In this document: piece after piece, positions 1 to 10,436 of the stretch
How positions within the stretch are numbered: the first letter of the stretch is position 1
Layout of the letters: every line of letters starts with the position of its first letter
Assembly (NCBI GenBank): GCA_032209605.1
Contig: JASFXZ010000029.1
Coordinates: 1,787,001 to 1,851,000, forward strand
From: Mactromeris polynyma
Taxonomy: Eukaryota; Mollusca; Bivalvia; Venerida; Mactridae
Direction: 5' to 3'
Length of the DNA: 64,000 nt
Program-made: the position numbers and the translations under genes
The notes under the pieces: model-generated
What the model saw: only the letters and a program-made list of their open reading frames with translations
Told to the model about the DNA's origin: nothing
Databases searched by the model: none

Positions 1-144
1 ATTACAACAAGATGAAGGCAATTATACACTGACACTGACACTGACCAAAATACTCGTTATCAACGGTATACGGGAAATACAAAGACAATTACCACTGGTC
101 TTGCGGTCGCGAGTTCTTGTCTTGACATCCTGCTAGTCTATGTG

Positions 145-384
145 GCAGTGCGCTAGGCTGTCACCCGGTCAGTGACGATTGCAGGCTCGGGGCAGGTCAT
201 GTCATTCCGTGACATTTGGCTATGGTCATTTGTCCTTAACCGCGGATTCATGTGAGAGATAGTCAGTTGCTTGCGGAAGGGCAAGTTAGTACTGGTTGAT
301 AATGAATTCAAGGAAAACTGGTGGAGTCAACTGACCGCCATGTTTAGCTAAAAATGTTTGAAAATGGTGTTACACCTAACGGTT
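145..384 (+). mobile_element. tRNA-derived SINE, type A, degraded copy
   Basis: The body carries the segments shared by the type A SINEs here: a 'ttccgtgacattt' motif after the head, 'gcggaagggcaagttagt', 'actggttgataatgaatt', then 'actgaccgcc' and a 3' 'aatggtgtta' tail. The head is too decayed to show clean A and B boxes. A second short piece of the same body lies at about 407-450, suggesting a partial duplication or a second insertion. No target-site duplication was found. Confidence 0.7.
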
Positions 385-450
385 CTCCACGAGTCCACAA
401 TCTCCGATTCATGTGTCGAGTCGTCAGTTGTGTGGAAGAACAAGTTGTTA

Positions 451-1529
451 TTTATCGTTTACAAATTCAGATTCACTGATGGAGACTAATGATTCAGTTT
501 TATATTGTGTAATGAATGGAATCAAGACAAATACTCTACCTCAAACAAATCGAAATATAACGATAGCACACATTAAGTATATTTTTTCAAGAATAAAGTC
601 TTGTAACAATAAATTGCCACAAAACATTAACACATGCGGGTGTTTCAGTAGCATCACGGGTTAAATCAGTATCAATACAATTTGAAACAAGTTCATCTGA
701 ATATGCAGCTAATGATGTTTCCTTGCTACCACCAACCAATCAAAACACAATAACAGTAAACGAAATTGATGAAACCTCTGCAGTTAACCATGCGTCAATA
801 GGTGCAAATGTTGATTGTCTCGTTTTGTTTCAGACACACTCACACATTTAGGATTATCCTATCAGTCAGTTAGCTGTATTAGTTTAACTGAACTTAATTC
901 TTTCGGCTCTATTAAATACCAGCTGAAAAAGGACAGGTTGGTTGTATGGTAGCTCTGGGACACATAAACGAAATAAAACAGTAGTCTTATGACCTATGTT
1001 ACCGCCGCTGTCAGTTGACATTACGTCAATGGTCTTAACTATTGTAATGTTGTCTCTAGCTATTTCTACATTCTAGACTTGCGTCACTTAGTACAGAGAT
1101 AAGAAGTGGAACATTTTGTAAAGCTATTAACTAGATTGATTATTTACGAAATGGAAAATAGCAGAAACGAAATGTGAGAAATTTAACCAAAAATGGTGAT
1201 TGCTTTCTAATGATTGTAAAAATGAATATATATGTCGAGCAAGAAATGCCACTTACAATGTGCAAAGCAACTCTAAAAGCTCAAGGAGATGTGAAAACAC
1301 GTGAATACATGTCAACAATTACACTGCAAGAAATCACAGATGACACAAACGTAAATGATGGCTGTAAATAGGCGTACCCAAAAGTGAATTGTAAAAACAG
1401 TTTGGGGTTAATTCCGTTAAGTAATAACGTTTATTTTGCGATAGGACTTTAAGTTACATAAACAGCCGGGGTCATGTTGTGACTGACCCACTGTAAGTGT
1501 TTGGAGAAGACCCAAGATGGTCATATATC
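451..1529. other. Unassigned AT-rich DNA
   Basis: No repeat, RNA or coding signal was recognised. The open frames in it are short and have no recognisable composition or motif. Confidence 0.5.
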
Positions 1530-1685
1530 TTTAGCACAGGCGGAAACCTGGGTAGATCCTTCGACCTTCCGTATCCCTCCCAGATAGCTTCCATAGATAC
1601 GAGCGTAAAAAATATACAACCCGCTGTGGTGAGGGGCATGTGATTTAAAAACAGCGGCCATGACCACTTGAAAGGAATAAACTCA
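1530..1685 (-). mobile_element. tRNA-derived SINE, type C, diverged
   Basis: Read on the minus strand it parallels the copy at 7805-7975: a decayed tRNA-Ser/Leu-like head, then the segment corresponding to 'gccagctggatagctgcctc' in the better copy, then 'gaaggtcgaaggatc' and a 3' end near 'aggtttccgcctg'. Many substitutions point to an old insertion. Confidence 0.5.
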
Positions 1686-2616
1686 ACATATTCTTGTGTT
1701 TTGTTATCTTGAAACGAACGGGAAATAAGTGGGCGTTGCAAGTCCTGGTTTGATATATAGTTTGCAATATGTGAATAAAGGTTTTCCTAACATTGAGACT
1801 TTGATGAGAATTTAGCTTGATGATGCATGGAATTGCAATGGATCCTGTATATTGTGTCTGTTTTCCTTGGTTCTATGAAATATTGCTTTAGTCACGGCAT
1901 TTAATGGGTTATTATACGTTGTTTAATCCGTTTGAACGCATACAATGGAGTATAAATGTGTTACTTGATGATTAAAAATAGTATCTCACCATGATGTTCT
2001 AATAAATTCTTTGTGAAGTCAAGGCAGTGTATCTGATCAAAATCGTTAAATATGCAATATGCAATATGTAATATTTGCTCCCCCGCGGAGACCAAAATAC
2101 GGACAAATAAAATGCTAGGGTGTATCAAGGCGGATATGAAACATAGTAAAACGCGATGGGCACGTCATATGAAAAGAAAGGGACTCGACTTGATACATTT
2201 CAATTTACTCAAGTACCCAAAACGATTGTTAAGGGATTATATTAAAATATATTTGATATTTTCTTCGAAATTAATACACATCCGCAATTTCTTCAGTTAC
2301 AAGATGGGTCGTTCGGAAAACATTACATTATTCAAATGTATTCTCAATTTATTCCTACAATGATTTTGTTTGCGAAGTGATCCTCAATTAAGAGTTTTGT
2401 TATTTTGCCGATATGTATGTGATAGGTACACACATTTAACTGACTGTTATCACCGTCATATTTCCTGGGTCATTCGTTTATTATTACTAAGGCTATTCAC
2501 ATTCTCTTTGGCACCCAAGTTGAATTCCTGCAACCTAACTTGAGAGAGGATGCAGTCTATAACCTGTTTCGTGGTCGACAGGTAATGGTCGCTGACTACC
2601 CCCGTTGAAGAAAGAG
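1686..2616. other. Unassigned DNA
   Basis: Nothing recognised. An open frame of about 103 codons at 2052-2363 has no family resemblance and is taken as chance. Confidence 0.45.
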
Positions 2617-2755
2617 AGATAGAGATTGTTCCAGGGAACGCCATATCCAGAAGACAATGCTTCCCAAAACAGACTGCAAAGAAAACAAAAGTCCGCAAAT
2701 ACAAAACAAAAGGCACTGAGGAGGTGCAAGGGTAAACATATATGGGAATATTGGT
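2617..2755 (-). mobile_element. Family E retroposon, 3' fragment
   Basis: The minus strand matches the 3' part of the E family: a segment equivalent to 'gaggaggcgcaagggtaa' (plus-strand reading 'gaggaggtgcaagggtaaac'), then 'caatgcttcccaaaacag', then 'gttccagggaacgcca', ending in the GA-rich 'aagaaagagagatagag', which is the family's TCTCTCTTTT 3' end reversed. See 4397-4848 for the fullest copy. Confidence 0.7.
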
Positions 2756-2994
2756 GCAATATCAAATGGATGACATCCAGGTGGCTTTCAGAAGGTCGGT
2801 GGTCTGCGTGTGGTCTTCTTCGAACCTATTAGCTGAAATAGTTAAGCCGCAACCCTAGGTGTTTATGTAACATAAAGTCCTATAACAATCTGTAACATGT
2901 TTGATTTGCAACACATACGTATTTCAAAATCTCGGAAACATATCATCGAATATCCTTGTTAACAATAACACAACATAGATGTCTAAGTCAAGCG

Positions 2995-3190
2995 TTCTCA
3001 TATTTGTCTTTCTCAATCAAAATGAATTGCTGTGGTCCAAATGTCAAGTTTCGTTCACGTTATATCATATAACATGATGATCAAACGTGCTAAAGTTACG
3101 TCATTACTGAACTACAAGGACTGAGAAACGTAATCAAAGCAGAAAATCTGACAAGAGTTTATTAAATGAGAATAGAAGAAATACCTAGCA
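2995..3190 (+). repeat. Old dispersed repeat G, copy 1
   Basis: Resembles 27590-27830 and 54215-54320: in each, a 'tgytgtgg' is followed by a 'gtttcgttcac' segment, then 'ataacatgatgatcaaacgtgc' (shown here as two overlapping parts), then a 'tacgtcattA'-type end. No terminal repeats or coding content seen. Divergence suggests an old element or an old duplication. Confidence 0.5.
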
Positions 3191-3306
3191 GACGGAAACA
3201 TGAATGACAAATCGTTCGGATGCAAAATATACGAAATGGTGAAGAACATACTGAATGTCCTTTAGATAAACATTTACATGATATAATTAATGTATTTTTT
3301 ATAAAT

Positions 3307-3543
3307 GACCGCGGCTATGGGATTAACTACCACTTCTGTAAGTGACGTCATTTCAAGAAAACGCAACATGTGATGTCACTGTATGCAAGCAGGAAACAAT
3401 ATTTACTCGACATGATCACTTCGTTTTCATATTGCCATTTGGGGCAAATATTGCTTACTGTCAGTACATGGTGATGTCACATGTGACGTTTTCTGGGAAT
3501 CACGTCACTTAAAGAAGAGGTTGGAAATCGTACAGCGGCGCTC
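3307..3543 (+). mobile_element. Palindromic CRE-bearing MITE, family P, copy P1
   Basis: About 237 bp, nearly a full-length palindrome. The left arm 'cacttctgtaagtgacgtca' at 3331-3350 is matched by the inverted 'agaagaggttgg' end at 3513-3524, and the arms continue inward for roughly 100 bp ('acatgtgatgtcac' against 'gtcacatgtgacg'). The right end is 'gtacagcggcgctc'. A perfect CRE octamer TGACGTCA lies at 3343-3350. No transposase is encoded, so it is a non-autonomous fold-back element. No target duplication could be fixed. Confidence 0.85.
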
Positions 3544-3695
3544 AAATGCAGAATAGTATCTATCATACATGTCTAACACGTGCCCAAGTCAAAACTAATA
3601 TTCTCAGATATTTTAAATTGTGTTTTTATTTAGTGTCTTTTGATGTTTAACTTTAATGTAACTTATACATTACCCGATGAACATTATTCGACATG

Positions 3696-4055
3696 TTAAA
3701 GATATAGCTCTATTATGCTAATTTTTTGTTCATTTGTTTACCTAAATAAACATGGCAAATATATTTTATCTAGTTAAAACTTCACATAAATATGCATGAT
3801 CACAGAATTCATTTATAATGTATTTCCCTGTATTTGTCGAAAAAGACGTTTGTTTTACCATAGAATTAAAAAAAACAATCCAGTTTTTTAGCAAGTGGTT
3901 GTTTTTTTCTAGTTGTGTCTGTTAGTGATATGATTAAACAAGATTGTTTTAAACGGTTATACATGGCAATGGTTCTCATTAATAATGTTTTAGACTATGT
4001 AACAACAATACCGGATGAGTCCCGTTAAATAATTTGGGTTCAGATACATCTTTAA
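3696..4055 (+). mobile_element. TTAA-ended non-autonomous element, family T, copy T1
   Basis: 360 bp bounded by TTAA on each side: it opens TTAAAGATATA and closes with 'cagatacatctttaa', so the ends are inverted repeats that include TTAA. The interior is shared with 6382-6706, 18971-19294, 55599-55942 and, inverted, 57155-57501 (for example 'gttatacatggcaatggttc' and 'gtaacaacaatac'). TTAA ends are typical of piggyBac and some Kolobok elements; the superfamily is an inference. No transposase present. Confidence 0.75.
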
Positions 4056-4396
4056 TAGAAAATGGTCCTTTTTAATTTATTAGCAATCATATGATATCGC
4101 TTATTGACAGCGACTAATTATACGAGCCTCGCGTTACTGCCAGGAATTTGACAACACAAACATTCTAGCGGGCAAAATCTGTCTCAGGTATACACAGTAG
4201 TGTGCGACATTTTGCTACAAGTTATAATTATGGTAGGCGTAAGCAGATAGCCTTGTTCCTTCGTACTGGATTAGTTACAGTGTCTGTTGTTGTGTACGTG
4301 ATGGTTGGTTGCTTTTAATGATTAGTTACTGCCTACTTAGTCAATTCATGTATATATGTTGGAAATCAAGGACCATATAGCGATTAAGGGTGAGGT
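4056..4396. other. Unassigned DNA
   Basis: No repeat shared within the window and no coding signal was seen. Confidence 0.45.
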
Positions 4397-4848
4397 TAGC
4401 TAGCTGTTAAATCGATTTAAACCCCCAGTATTTTTGCTGACAGTTCCAAGGCTGTAATTCGCTATATGATTGTTGTTTCTGTTTATGTTATGAATGTGTT
4501 TTGTATTTCCCTTTCCCCTATGCAATTATGTCACTTTATACAGTGTTTAGATTGTTTCATGCCCATGTTTGCCTATTAAGACCAGTTGTCTTGACTTGTC
4601 CTGTGATCTTTTCAATCCATTAATTCCCACCTCCCCTTCCCTTACTGTCCACTTTGATTCTCCTAGTTATTCCTTGTGGTCTGCTGGGCCATTCCTTGTG
4701 CCTCAGTTCCTTAATATATGTACCGTTTGACCTCCTTTAGTGCCTTATGTTTTGTGGATTGTTGTTTTTCCGGAGATCTGCGTGGGGAGACATTGTCTGA
4801 TGTATGTGGCTTTCCCTGTAGTTACGTATTCTCTCTCTTTTACCATAA
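4397..4848 (+). mobile_element. Family E retroposon-like repeat, fullest copy (E1)
   Basis: About 450 bp, from 'gctagctgttaaatcgattt' to the CT-rich end 'tattctctctcttt'. Internal landmarks shared with other copies: 'gacagttccaaggctgtaat', 'cctttcccctatgcaatt', 'tttgattctcctagttattc', 'gccttatgttttgtggattg'. There is no tRNA-like head, no inverted terminal repeat and no open frame matching a known enzyme. Other copies are 5'-truncated at varied points while most keep the TCTCTCTTTT end, which points to spread by reverse transcription from the 3' end. Confidence 0.8.
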
Positions 4849-4949
4849 TGCCTTCGTTTGGATTGCTACAATTTCAGAGGAAAATGAGTAATAAATATCC
4901 GACTGAATGTCAACATATATATCTATTTAACTATCGAATGTCCAGCTAA

Positions 4950-5560
4950 TAGTTATATTATGTTCTTAATGCATGATTAGTATTTGACGCGTACAATTTA
5001 TGTTGGACGATTTGGGTCCACTTCTCTTGATGACATTTCAACGCTTCTTAAATATTTACAGGAATGGAATATCACCCTTGTAATTACGTTGTCAGATGTT
5101 TGTTTAATTTAACGTAATGATGAATTCTCCTGGTTGTTTTACTTGATCGTCTATCAATTTTGTTTCCAATTTGCCAGTTAACACGGCTGAAACTTAATCA
5201 TAGCAACCCTTAATTGGATATGGTCAGATTAAGCCTATAATCAGTAACGCATCTCAATATTTGGCATTTCTGGCTCATGAATAATACAATGAGTTATTTA
5301 TCAATGTACACATGAAAATAAGCAATTACAAACAATGCCTAGAATAAACAATTTTTGTGTAAACAAACCTTATACATTACGATTTGTCAAATATTTGCTA
5401 ATCCAAGACTAAATCGTGAAATTATACGCGATTTTTACTTAATTCGTTTTGGGACTACTTGTCGCAATTAGCTTATTATCAAATCACAAAATCTGAATTG
5501 TCGTGTCTTGTAACATGTTTATATCAACAATGTTACACTATTTCATACAGTCATTGTTTT
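4950..5560 (+). repeat. Old dispersed repeat H, copy 1
   Basis: Colinear with 32440-33265. Shared segments include 'aaatatttacaggaatggaa', then 'ggtcagattaagcctataat', then 'attagcttattatcaaatca'. A shorter third copy begins near 55395 ('gctcttaattgcccaattag'). No termini or coding region visible. It may be an ancient transposon or the trace of an old segmental duplication. Confidence 0.5.
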
Positions 5561-5579
5561 TAACTAAATATGATATCGA

Positions 5580-6145
5580 CTGTGGTTCCCACACAAATTT
5601 GTGAGAGAGCATCGCTTAACAACACTCCAATGGCTTTATGCGAGACAGACGCCCGGAGTGTTGAAATTCTAATATCTTTGTGATATTAACATCTCCCATC
5701 ATCCTATGCTGGTGGAGACATATTGTTTTTACCCTGGATGTATGTCTGTCTGTCTGTTTGTCCGTCCGGTAGAAGTCGTGTCCGCTCTATAACTGCTCAG
5801 TCCCTCAATTGATTTCGGTATAACCTTGCACAAATCGAGGGTTCAGTGCAAGACTATCATAACTCCTATGTATATATCAAGGTCGAGGTCACATCACCGG
5901 CTTAAAGGTCACATGGCTATATTTCGTGTCCGCTCTATAACTCCTCAGCCCCTTAATCAGGATTTCGATATATCCTGAAACAAGTTTTCACTACATTCAG
6001 AGGATATGCAGAGCCTCAAAGGATTTCGATTGGGGACCTTTTTCCCCCCTGGATGTCTGTCTGTCCGTCCGTCTGGCATGAATCGTGTCCAATCTATCAC
6101 TTCTCAGTCCATTAATGGATTTCGATATAACCACCAGGCACAATT
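5580..6145 (+). repeat. GTCTGTCYGTCCGTCC-type dispersed repeat with three partial subunits
   Basis: Three related stretches follow one another: 5730-5832, 5910-6010 and 6035-6145. Each has a 'tcgtgtccgctctataact'-type sentence followed by 'ctcagtcc...ttaat...gatttcgatata'. Two of them are preceded by the pyrimidine run 'atgtctgtctgtc...cgtccg'. I associate this type of sequence with mollusc repeats; the coding or structural role is unknown. Confidence 0.65.
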
Positions 6146-6186
6146 CTTAATGAGCACACACATTTTCCTTGTTTTTTATTATGTTA

Positions 6187-6357
6187 TTAAAGTCTTGGTT
6201 TATGTGAATTAAAGGGTTTGGTGTGTCTTATTGAATCGTTTAAGTGATCACATTCGAGTAGATAGTGAAATTCGTCACCAATACAACATTTTTCACATAA
6301 ACGACATTTTCTTAAATCGAATTCAACTCCTTCCCAACATAATATTTCTATCGGAAG
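6187..6357 (-). pseudogene. LINE reverse transcriptase C-terminal tail, fragment
   Basis: On the minus strand a 56-codon open stretch starts LPIEILCWEGVEFDLRKC, continues RLCEKCCIGDEFHYLLECDH and stops with TAA at 6187-6189. This matches the zinc-knuckle region that follows the RT domain in many invertebrate non-LTR elements: (L-P-I-E-x-G-R-W), C-x2-C, then G-D-E-F-H-Y-L-L-x-C. Here the usual G-R of the first motif reads L-C, so it is degraded. The reverse transcriptase and endonuclease domains are absent. Element T2 begins within 25 bp on the upstream side (6382), so T2 may have truncated or interrupted the LINE. The family (CR1-like, RTE-like or other) cannot be assigned. The call is based on motif recognition, not a search. 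Confidence 0.75.
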
Positions 6358-6381
6358 TCAATAAACGCAACAGAGGATTGT

Positions 6382-6706
6382 TTAAAGATATATTATGCTT
6401 ATTTTTTGGTTCATTTGTTTACCTAAACAATCATGAAAAATATACTTTATCTAGTTAAAACTTTAAAAATATGCATTATCACAGCTTACTTTTATAATGA
6501 ATTTCTCTGAATTTGTCGAGAAAGACATTTGTATTATCATAAAACAGGTGATTTTTTACTAGTTATGTCTATTACCAATATGATTAAACAAGATTGTTTT
6601 AAGCGGTTATACATGGCAATGGTTCTTATTAATGATGTTTTAGACTATGTAACAACAATACTGGATGAAGTCCATTAACAAAATTAAGGTTCAGATGAGC
6701 CAGATA
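6382..6706 (+). mobile_element. TTAA-ended element, family T, copy T2 (3' end damaged)
   Basis: Opens TTAAAGATATATTATGC at 6382 and follows T1 through 'gttatacatggcaatggttc' to 'cagatgagccagata', but lacks the closing CTTTAA. It inserts directly beside the LINE tail at 6187-6357. Confidence 0.7.
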
Positions 6707-7804
6707 ACACTACAATGGCGAGAGAAGGGAAGCACTGCATTAGAGAACCAGCTTCAACCGGTTCGACGTCATGTCAAGCTCGCACTTTACCATTATACAG
6801 TATAATCCACAGTATAGAACACTGCAAAGTGACAAATACCTGAAGCACTTAAAGATATAAACGAAATAAGGAATAAAGAAACCAATGACGAAAGACCGTT
6901 AAAACTGCTATAGGAAAATCCGATTGAACAATCACTATAAGAGTTATTTGCAGATATGTCACAGAACATTCACGATGACAGTAAGCAACATTAAAAGCAC
7001 CAAGGGGAGATTTTAAAGAATTGTAATGCTTCTGAATATGATATTTTAAGCAATAATATAGCAATACTGACACCAAGTATAATTGCGCTTACTTCTGTTA
7101 CGTTTCCAGGGACAGATCTGACATGAAAAGTACAAACTATGTTGATTGTAATTGAGTAGCTTTATTATAGACACAGCAATAAACGATGGTGTTATAATGA
7201 AAATTATTGTGTTATGACACGTGTGCTGTATGACGGAATGATACTTCTCCTGTTAACACAGCCACACTGGTGGGTAATCCTGATATTAGTCGCAAAGTAT
7301 TTTGTGTTCAAATATCGTATAACGACATCTCGTTATACTTGTGTTTATGTTTATCCCTGAAGTAAAATAAGGCATAACTTGCGCACCGTGGTTAGTGTCA
7401 TACAGGCATGATTTGATTGTCTTTCGTCGCATTTCTGTATTAGCGATATTGCATTAGGATGGCGTGCTATTGTATCTTTATAAGGTAGTTTACAGTCTCC
7501 ATTAAGGCCATAAAGTCACATAAGCAGTCAGGGTCATGTGATGACTTCTCCAGCTATTAGGTATTAGTCTGTGGGAAGATAGACATATATATTAATTTCA
7601 AAATTGGTCACAATATCATGGTTGCAGCAAAAGCAATGCTTAAAAGGATATTACAGAACATAAAGTGTATACAATAATGGACTGCTTCAGAAATGGACCA
7701 TGTCAGTCACATTAATATTAAGGATCGCTCACTAAATGGAAAATATCCCTTATTGCCATTGTGGTACTATAGAAAGAATCCAGGTGACTGTTCTAGCATT
7801 AGTT
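6707..7804. other. Unassigned DNA
   Basis: No repeat shared elsewhere in the window, no RNA gene and no coding signal recognised. Confidence 0.45.
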
Positions 7805-7975
7805 TGGTCACAGGCGAGCACAGGTAGAACTACCGACCTTCCACAAGCCAGCTGGATAGCTGCCTCACATGCAAATTATATATCCCAAGTGATTTGAACC
7901 CGCAGCAGAGAAGGGCAAGGGAGTTGAAGTCAGCTACCATAACTACTCGGCCACGGAGGTCCCTCATTTTTATTA
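7805..7975 (-). mobile_element. tRNA-derived SINE, type C
   Basis: The reverse complement begins 'gggacctccgtggccgagta', a tRNA-Ser/Leu-like A box, followed by the B-box-like 'gggttcaaatc', then a body with 'gaggcagctatccagctggc' and 'ttgtggaaggtcggtagttc'. The + strand 'ggggcacctcgcgtattctt' at about 8446 resembles the distal body of the same SINE type in the opposite orientation. Confidence 0.75.
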
Positions 7976-8156
7976 TGGACCTAACACATAAAGTATACGC
8001 ATGCGTAATTTTGAAATTGTTAACATATTTGTTGTTGCAACCGTTTTGCTTTAATTGTCTGGTGTAATAGTTTGTATCTTCACCAGAGCAAGTTAGCAGA
8101 TTATGTAGAAACATCTTTCTTAACTCTGTTCTATTCTTAACTTTCATATTCATAAA

Positions 8157-8307
8157 CAGACTCTACGGTGACTTAGAGGTGACATGTGTGAAATCACTTT
8201 TATCTCGTGGCCACGACTTATTATGTCGTGGGAACGAGTCAGTAAATCGTGGCCACGAGATAAAAATAATTTCTCATCTGTCACCTCTATGCCACCGTAA
8301 GACTCCA
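8157..8307. mobile_element. Palindromic element with TCTCGTGGCCACGAG core, longer copy
   Basis: The ends 'agactctacggtgac' and 'gccaccgtaagactc' are inverted repeats. Inside, 'tagaggtgacatgtg' pairs with 'ctgtcacctcta', and the core has 'tatctcgtggccacgactta' inverted against 'tcgtggccacgagataaa'. The whole 151 bp can fold into one long imperfect hairpin. No protein is encoded. Confidence 0.75.
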
Positions 8308-8340
8308 TGACTCTTAACTTTCATACATGTATTCTGAAAC

Positions 8341-8411
8341 AGACTCTACGGTGACTAAGAGGTGACATGTGTGGAATTATTATTATCACCTCTATGCCAC
8401 CGTAAGACTCC
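8341..8411. mobile_element. Same palindromic element, core-deleted 71-bp copy
   Basis: Repeats the arms of 8157-8307 ('agactctacggtgac', 'agaggtgacatgtgtgg', 'cacctctatgccaccgtaag') but lacks the GTGGCCAC core. The DNA before both copies is also similar ('cttaactttcat' and 'aaacagactctacggtgac'), so it looks like a tandem duplication of element plus flank followed by loss of the hairpin centre. Confidence 0.7.
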
Positions 8412-8543
8412 GTGATGTAAACCTGAAACAAAAACATAGTTGAAGGGGCACCTCGCGTATTCTTCCGCTCTAATAGTTAGAAAAGTCAAAACACGGCCCC
8501 GAACCTTTATGTTATTTTAAACACCATAACAAAGCAAGATATA

Positions 8544-8708
8544 CAGTCAAACCTCGTTCATTCGCTTTCAACGAGTCCGAAATTTTATTTGGAATAATAC
8601 ATGGTTTTGAATTCGATGTGCATAAGAAGAAATAATGGGGTCAGATATTTATTTCAGATGATACCAAGGATTCGGATAGAAGGTTGTCGATTACACGAGG
8701 TCCAACTG
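8544..8708. mobile_element. pogo/Tigger-like MITE, family 1
   Basis: Preceded by TA, it opens CAGTCAAACCTCGTTCATTC and closes 'cacgaggtccaactg', imperfect inverted ends of the CAGT...ACCTCG type seen in pogo/Tigger elements. The interior is shared with 16993-17075, 26201-26350, 28878-29008 and 49335-49497. No transposase. Confidence 0.75.
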
Positions 8709-10186
8709 ATTTTTTTAAATATACGATCGGTGCATTGAAATAAGCGAATGTGTTGTAGTTTTAAATTGGTGAAGATTTTGAATTATTTCACGAACACAAG
8801 TGAATAGAATCAATACAAAAAAAACATTTAAAAAAAATCTGCTTCCGTTCATTTATATGAACTTATGAATATATTCAACCATTTTACAAATAATGTGTTA
8901 CGTGTTAAATAAAATGTAACAAAACGCTTAAATAAATGTGCATCAAAAACACAATCACAGGATCAATGTGGCATTGTCCATTGACTTTCCAACTTATTCC
9001 ACAAAACCGCTTCCAAAGTACATGTATTTCTGTTTTTAAAAGCATGTCCTAGTACATACGCACTTATCTCATGTCTAAATCAAAGATAAGATACGAGGTA
9101 CATTGTATATTAAATAATAATTTAATCTGTCTAGTTTTTACTGTATCAAAGATATTAAAAATTTGAAATCGATGAAGAGGAAACAAGCTTAGACAATATT
9201 TATCCCGTAGACCTCTTGATTTGATCTAGATAAGTCTAATTCATTTTAAAGCAAACAGGATTTCTTAAAACATTAATCCTATTTTCACCTTACTTGTGTT
9301 GAATCCGTTTGACTATCACAACTAGAGAAAAATTACAGAATTATTGTTAACTTTGTCTGATTGGCATAACATAGACTAACACACTGGTCAGTGTTTTGTT
9401 TTGATGTTTAAAATACGCGAAACTGCGACAAAATATTTCGTCAGTAGTTAAAAATCAAGTGACTGTCCCTAAGGCTATGTCGCACAATCAAAGATACGTA
9501 TGTATACATTCAAACCATAATTTAGGACATAATAATATATTCCGTTCCAGTCCGGTGTTAGCAACGTGCATAATTGAACAAATCAGCGTCCAGTTTACAT
9601 ACGACGTTCGGCTGTTCAAAATTTGCATCGACATTTAACTTTAGATTTGATTGGCTTACGCTGTGACCCAATTAGCAAAACGAGCGCAACACGGCTGAGC
9701 CCAAAAAAGAAACAGGACGTGCCATACTAGCTACCTGAGTAATTCGTAGTTGAAGCTGCTTGTAAAAAATAACTTGATCTTGACATGTATGCGGATTATT
9801 ATTTTTTTTTTTTTAAATATCTACATGATCATTTTACTGAGATTATAATCATATCAACCATAGGTGGATAATATCTACATGATAATTTACTGAAATTGTA
9901 ATCATATCATGTATGCGGATTATGTCTGCGAGTGGATCGTGCATTGTTGGTCCTTTTCGTTGTTGATATTATACCACGTGCAGATTCGTAACACTGAATG
10001 CGTGAAACGTCGAAGATAAACAAGTAGTCAGCTGTACAGTTATGCTTATAGAGGTCAAGAGGATTATGATAAATTTACAGAATATTTTATTGTGCTTTTC
10101 ATTCAAAATGTTGAAAGAAATAAAAATGATATACAAATAAATAGATCAACTGTAGCTTAAATTTTTTGTCAGTGTTTTCTTAAATA
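8709..10186. other. Unassigned AT-rich DNA with one short tandem duplication
   Basis: The only structure seen is at about 9817-9910, where 'atatctacatgat' followed by 'tttactga' and 'taatcatatca' occurs twice about 54 bp apart, next to a T-rich run. No coding or RNA signal. Confidence 0.5.
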
Positions 10187-10436
10187 AATTTTGTTTCGTT
10201 TTCATCGTTTTTTCACGCCGTTTTTTCAACAATTAATACGGGTGCCAGTTGGCCTAACCAGCTTTTCAGGAATTAATTATCAACCTATACTAAATTGCTC
10301 TTCTCAAGCAATTGAAAACTTCTACCAATGTGGAGGACATGACCGTAGCCAATCTCACAGAAGAACATGCCCAACCCGGGAATGGAGCTCGGATCTGCGG
10401 GGTGACAGTCTAACACTCCACCATCTGAGCTAGCAA
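10187..10436 (-). mobile_element. tRNA-derived SINE, type A
   Basis: The reverse complement starts 'gctagctcagatggtggag' (A box), runs through the B-box-like 'attcccgggttgggcatg', then 'ttcttctgtgagattggcta', 'ttgataattaattcc', 'ctggttaggccaactgg' and ends 'aaaaacggcgtgaaaaaac'. It is one of the more complete type A copies. Open frames across it are shadows. Confidence 0.85.

Noticed and set aside
2052..2363. 103-codon basic protein
   Set aside because: No recognisable domain, no splice structure and AT-rich chance composition.
5740..6075. Simple (GTCTGTCC)n microsatellite
   Set aside because: The pyrimidine runs are short and belong to a longer dispersed repeat with three related subunits.
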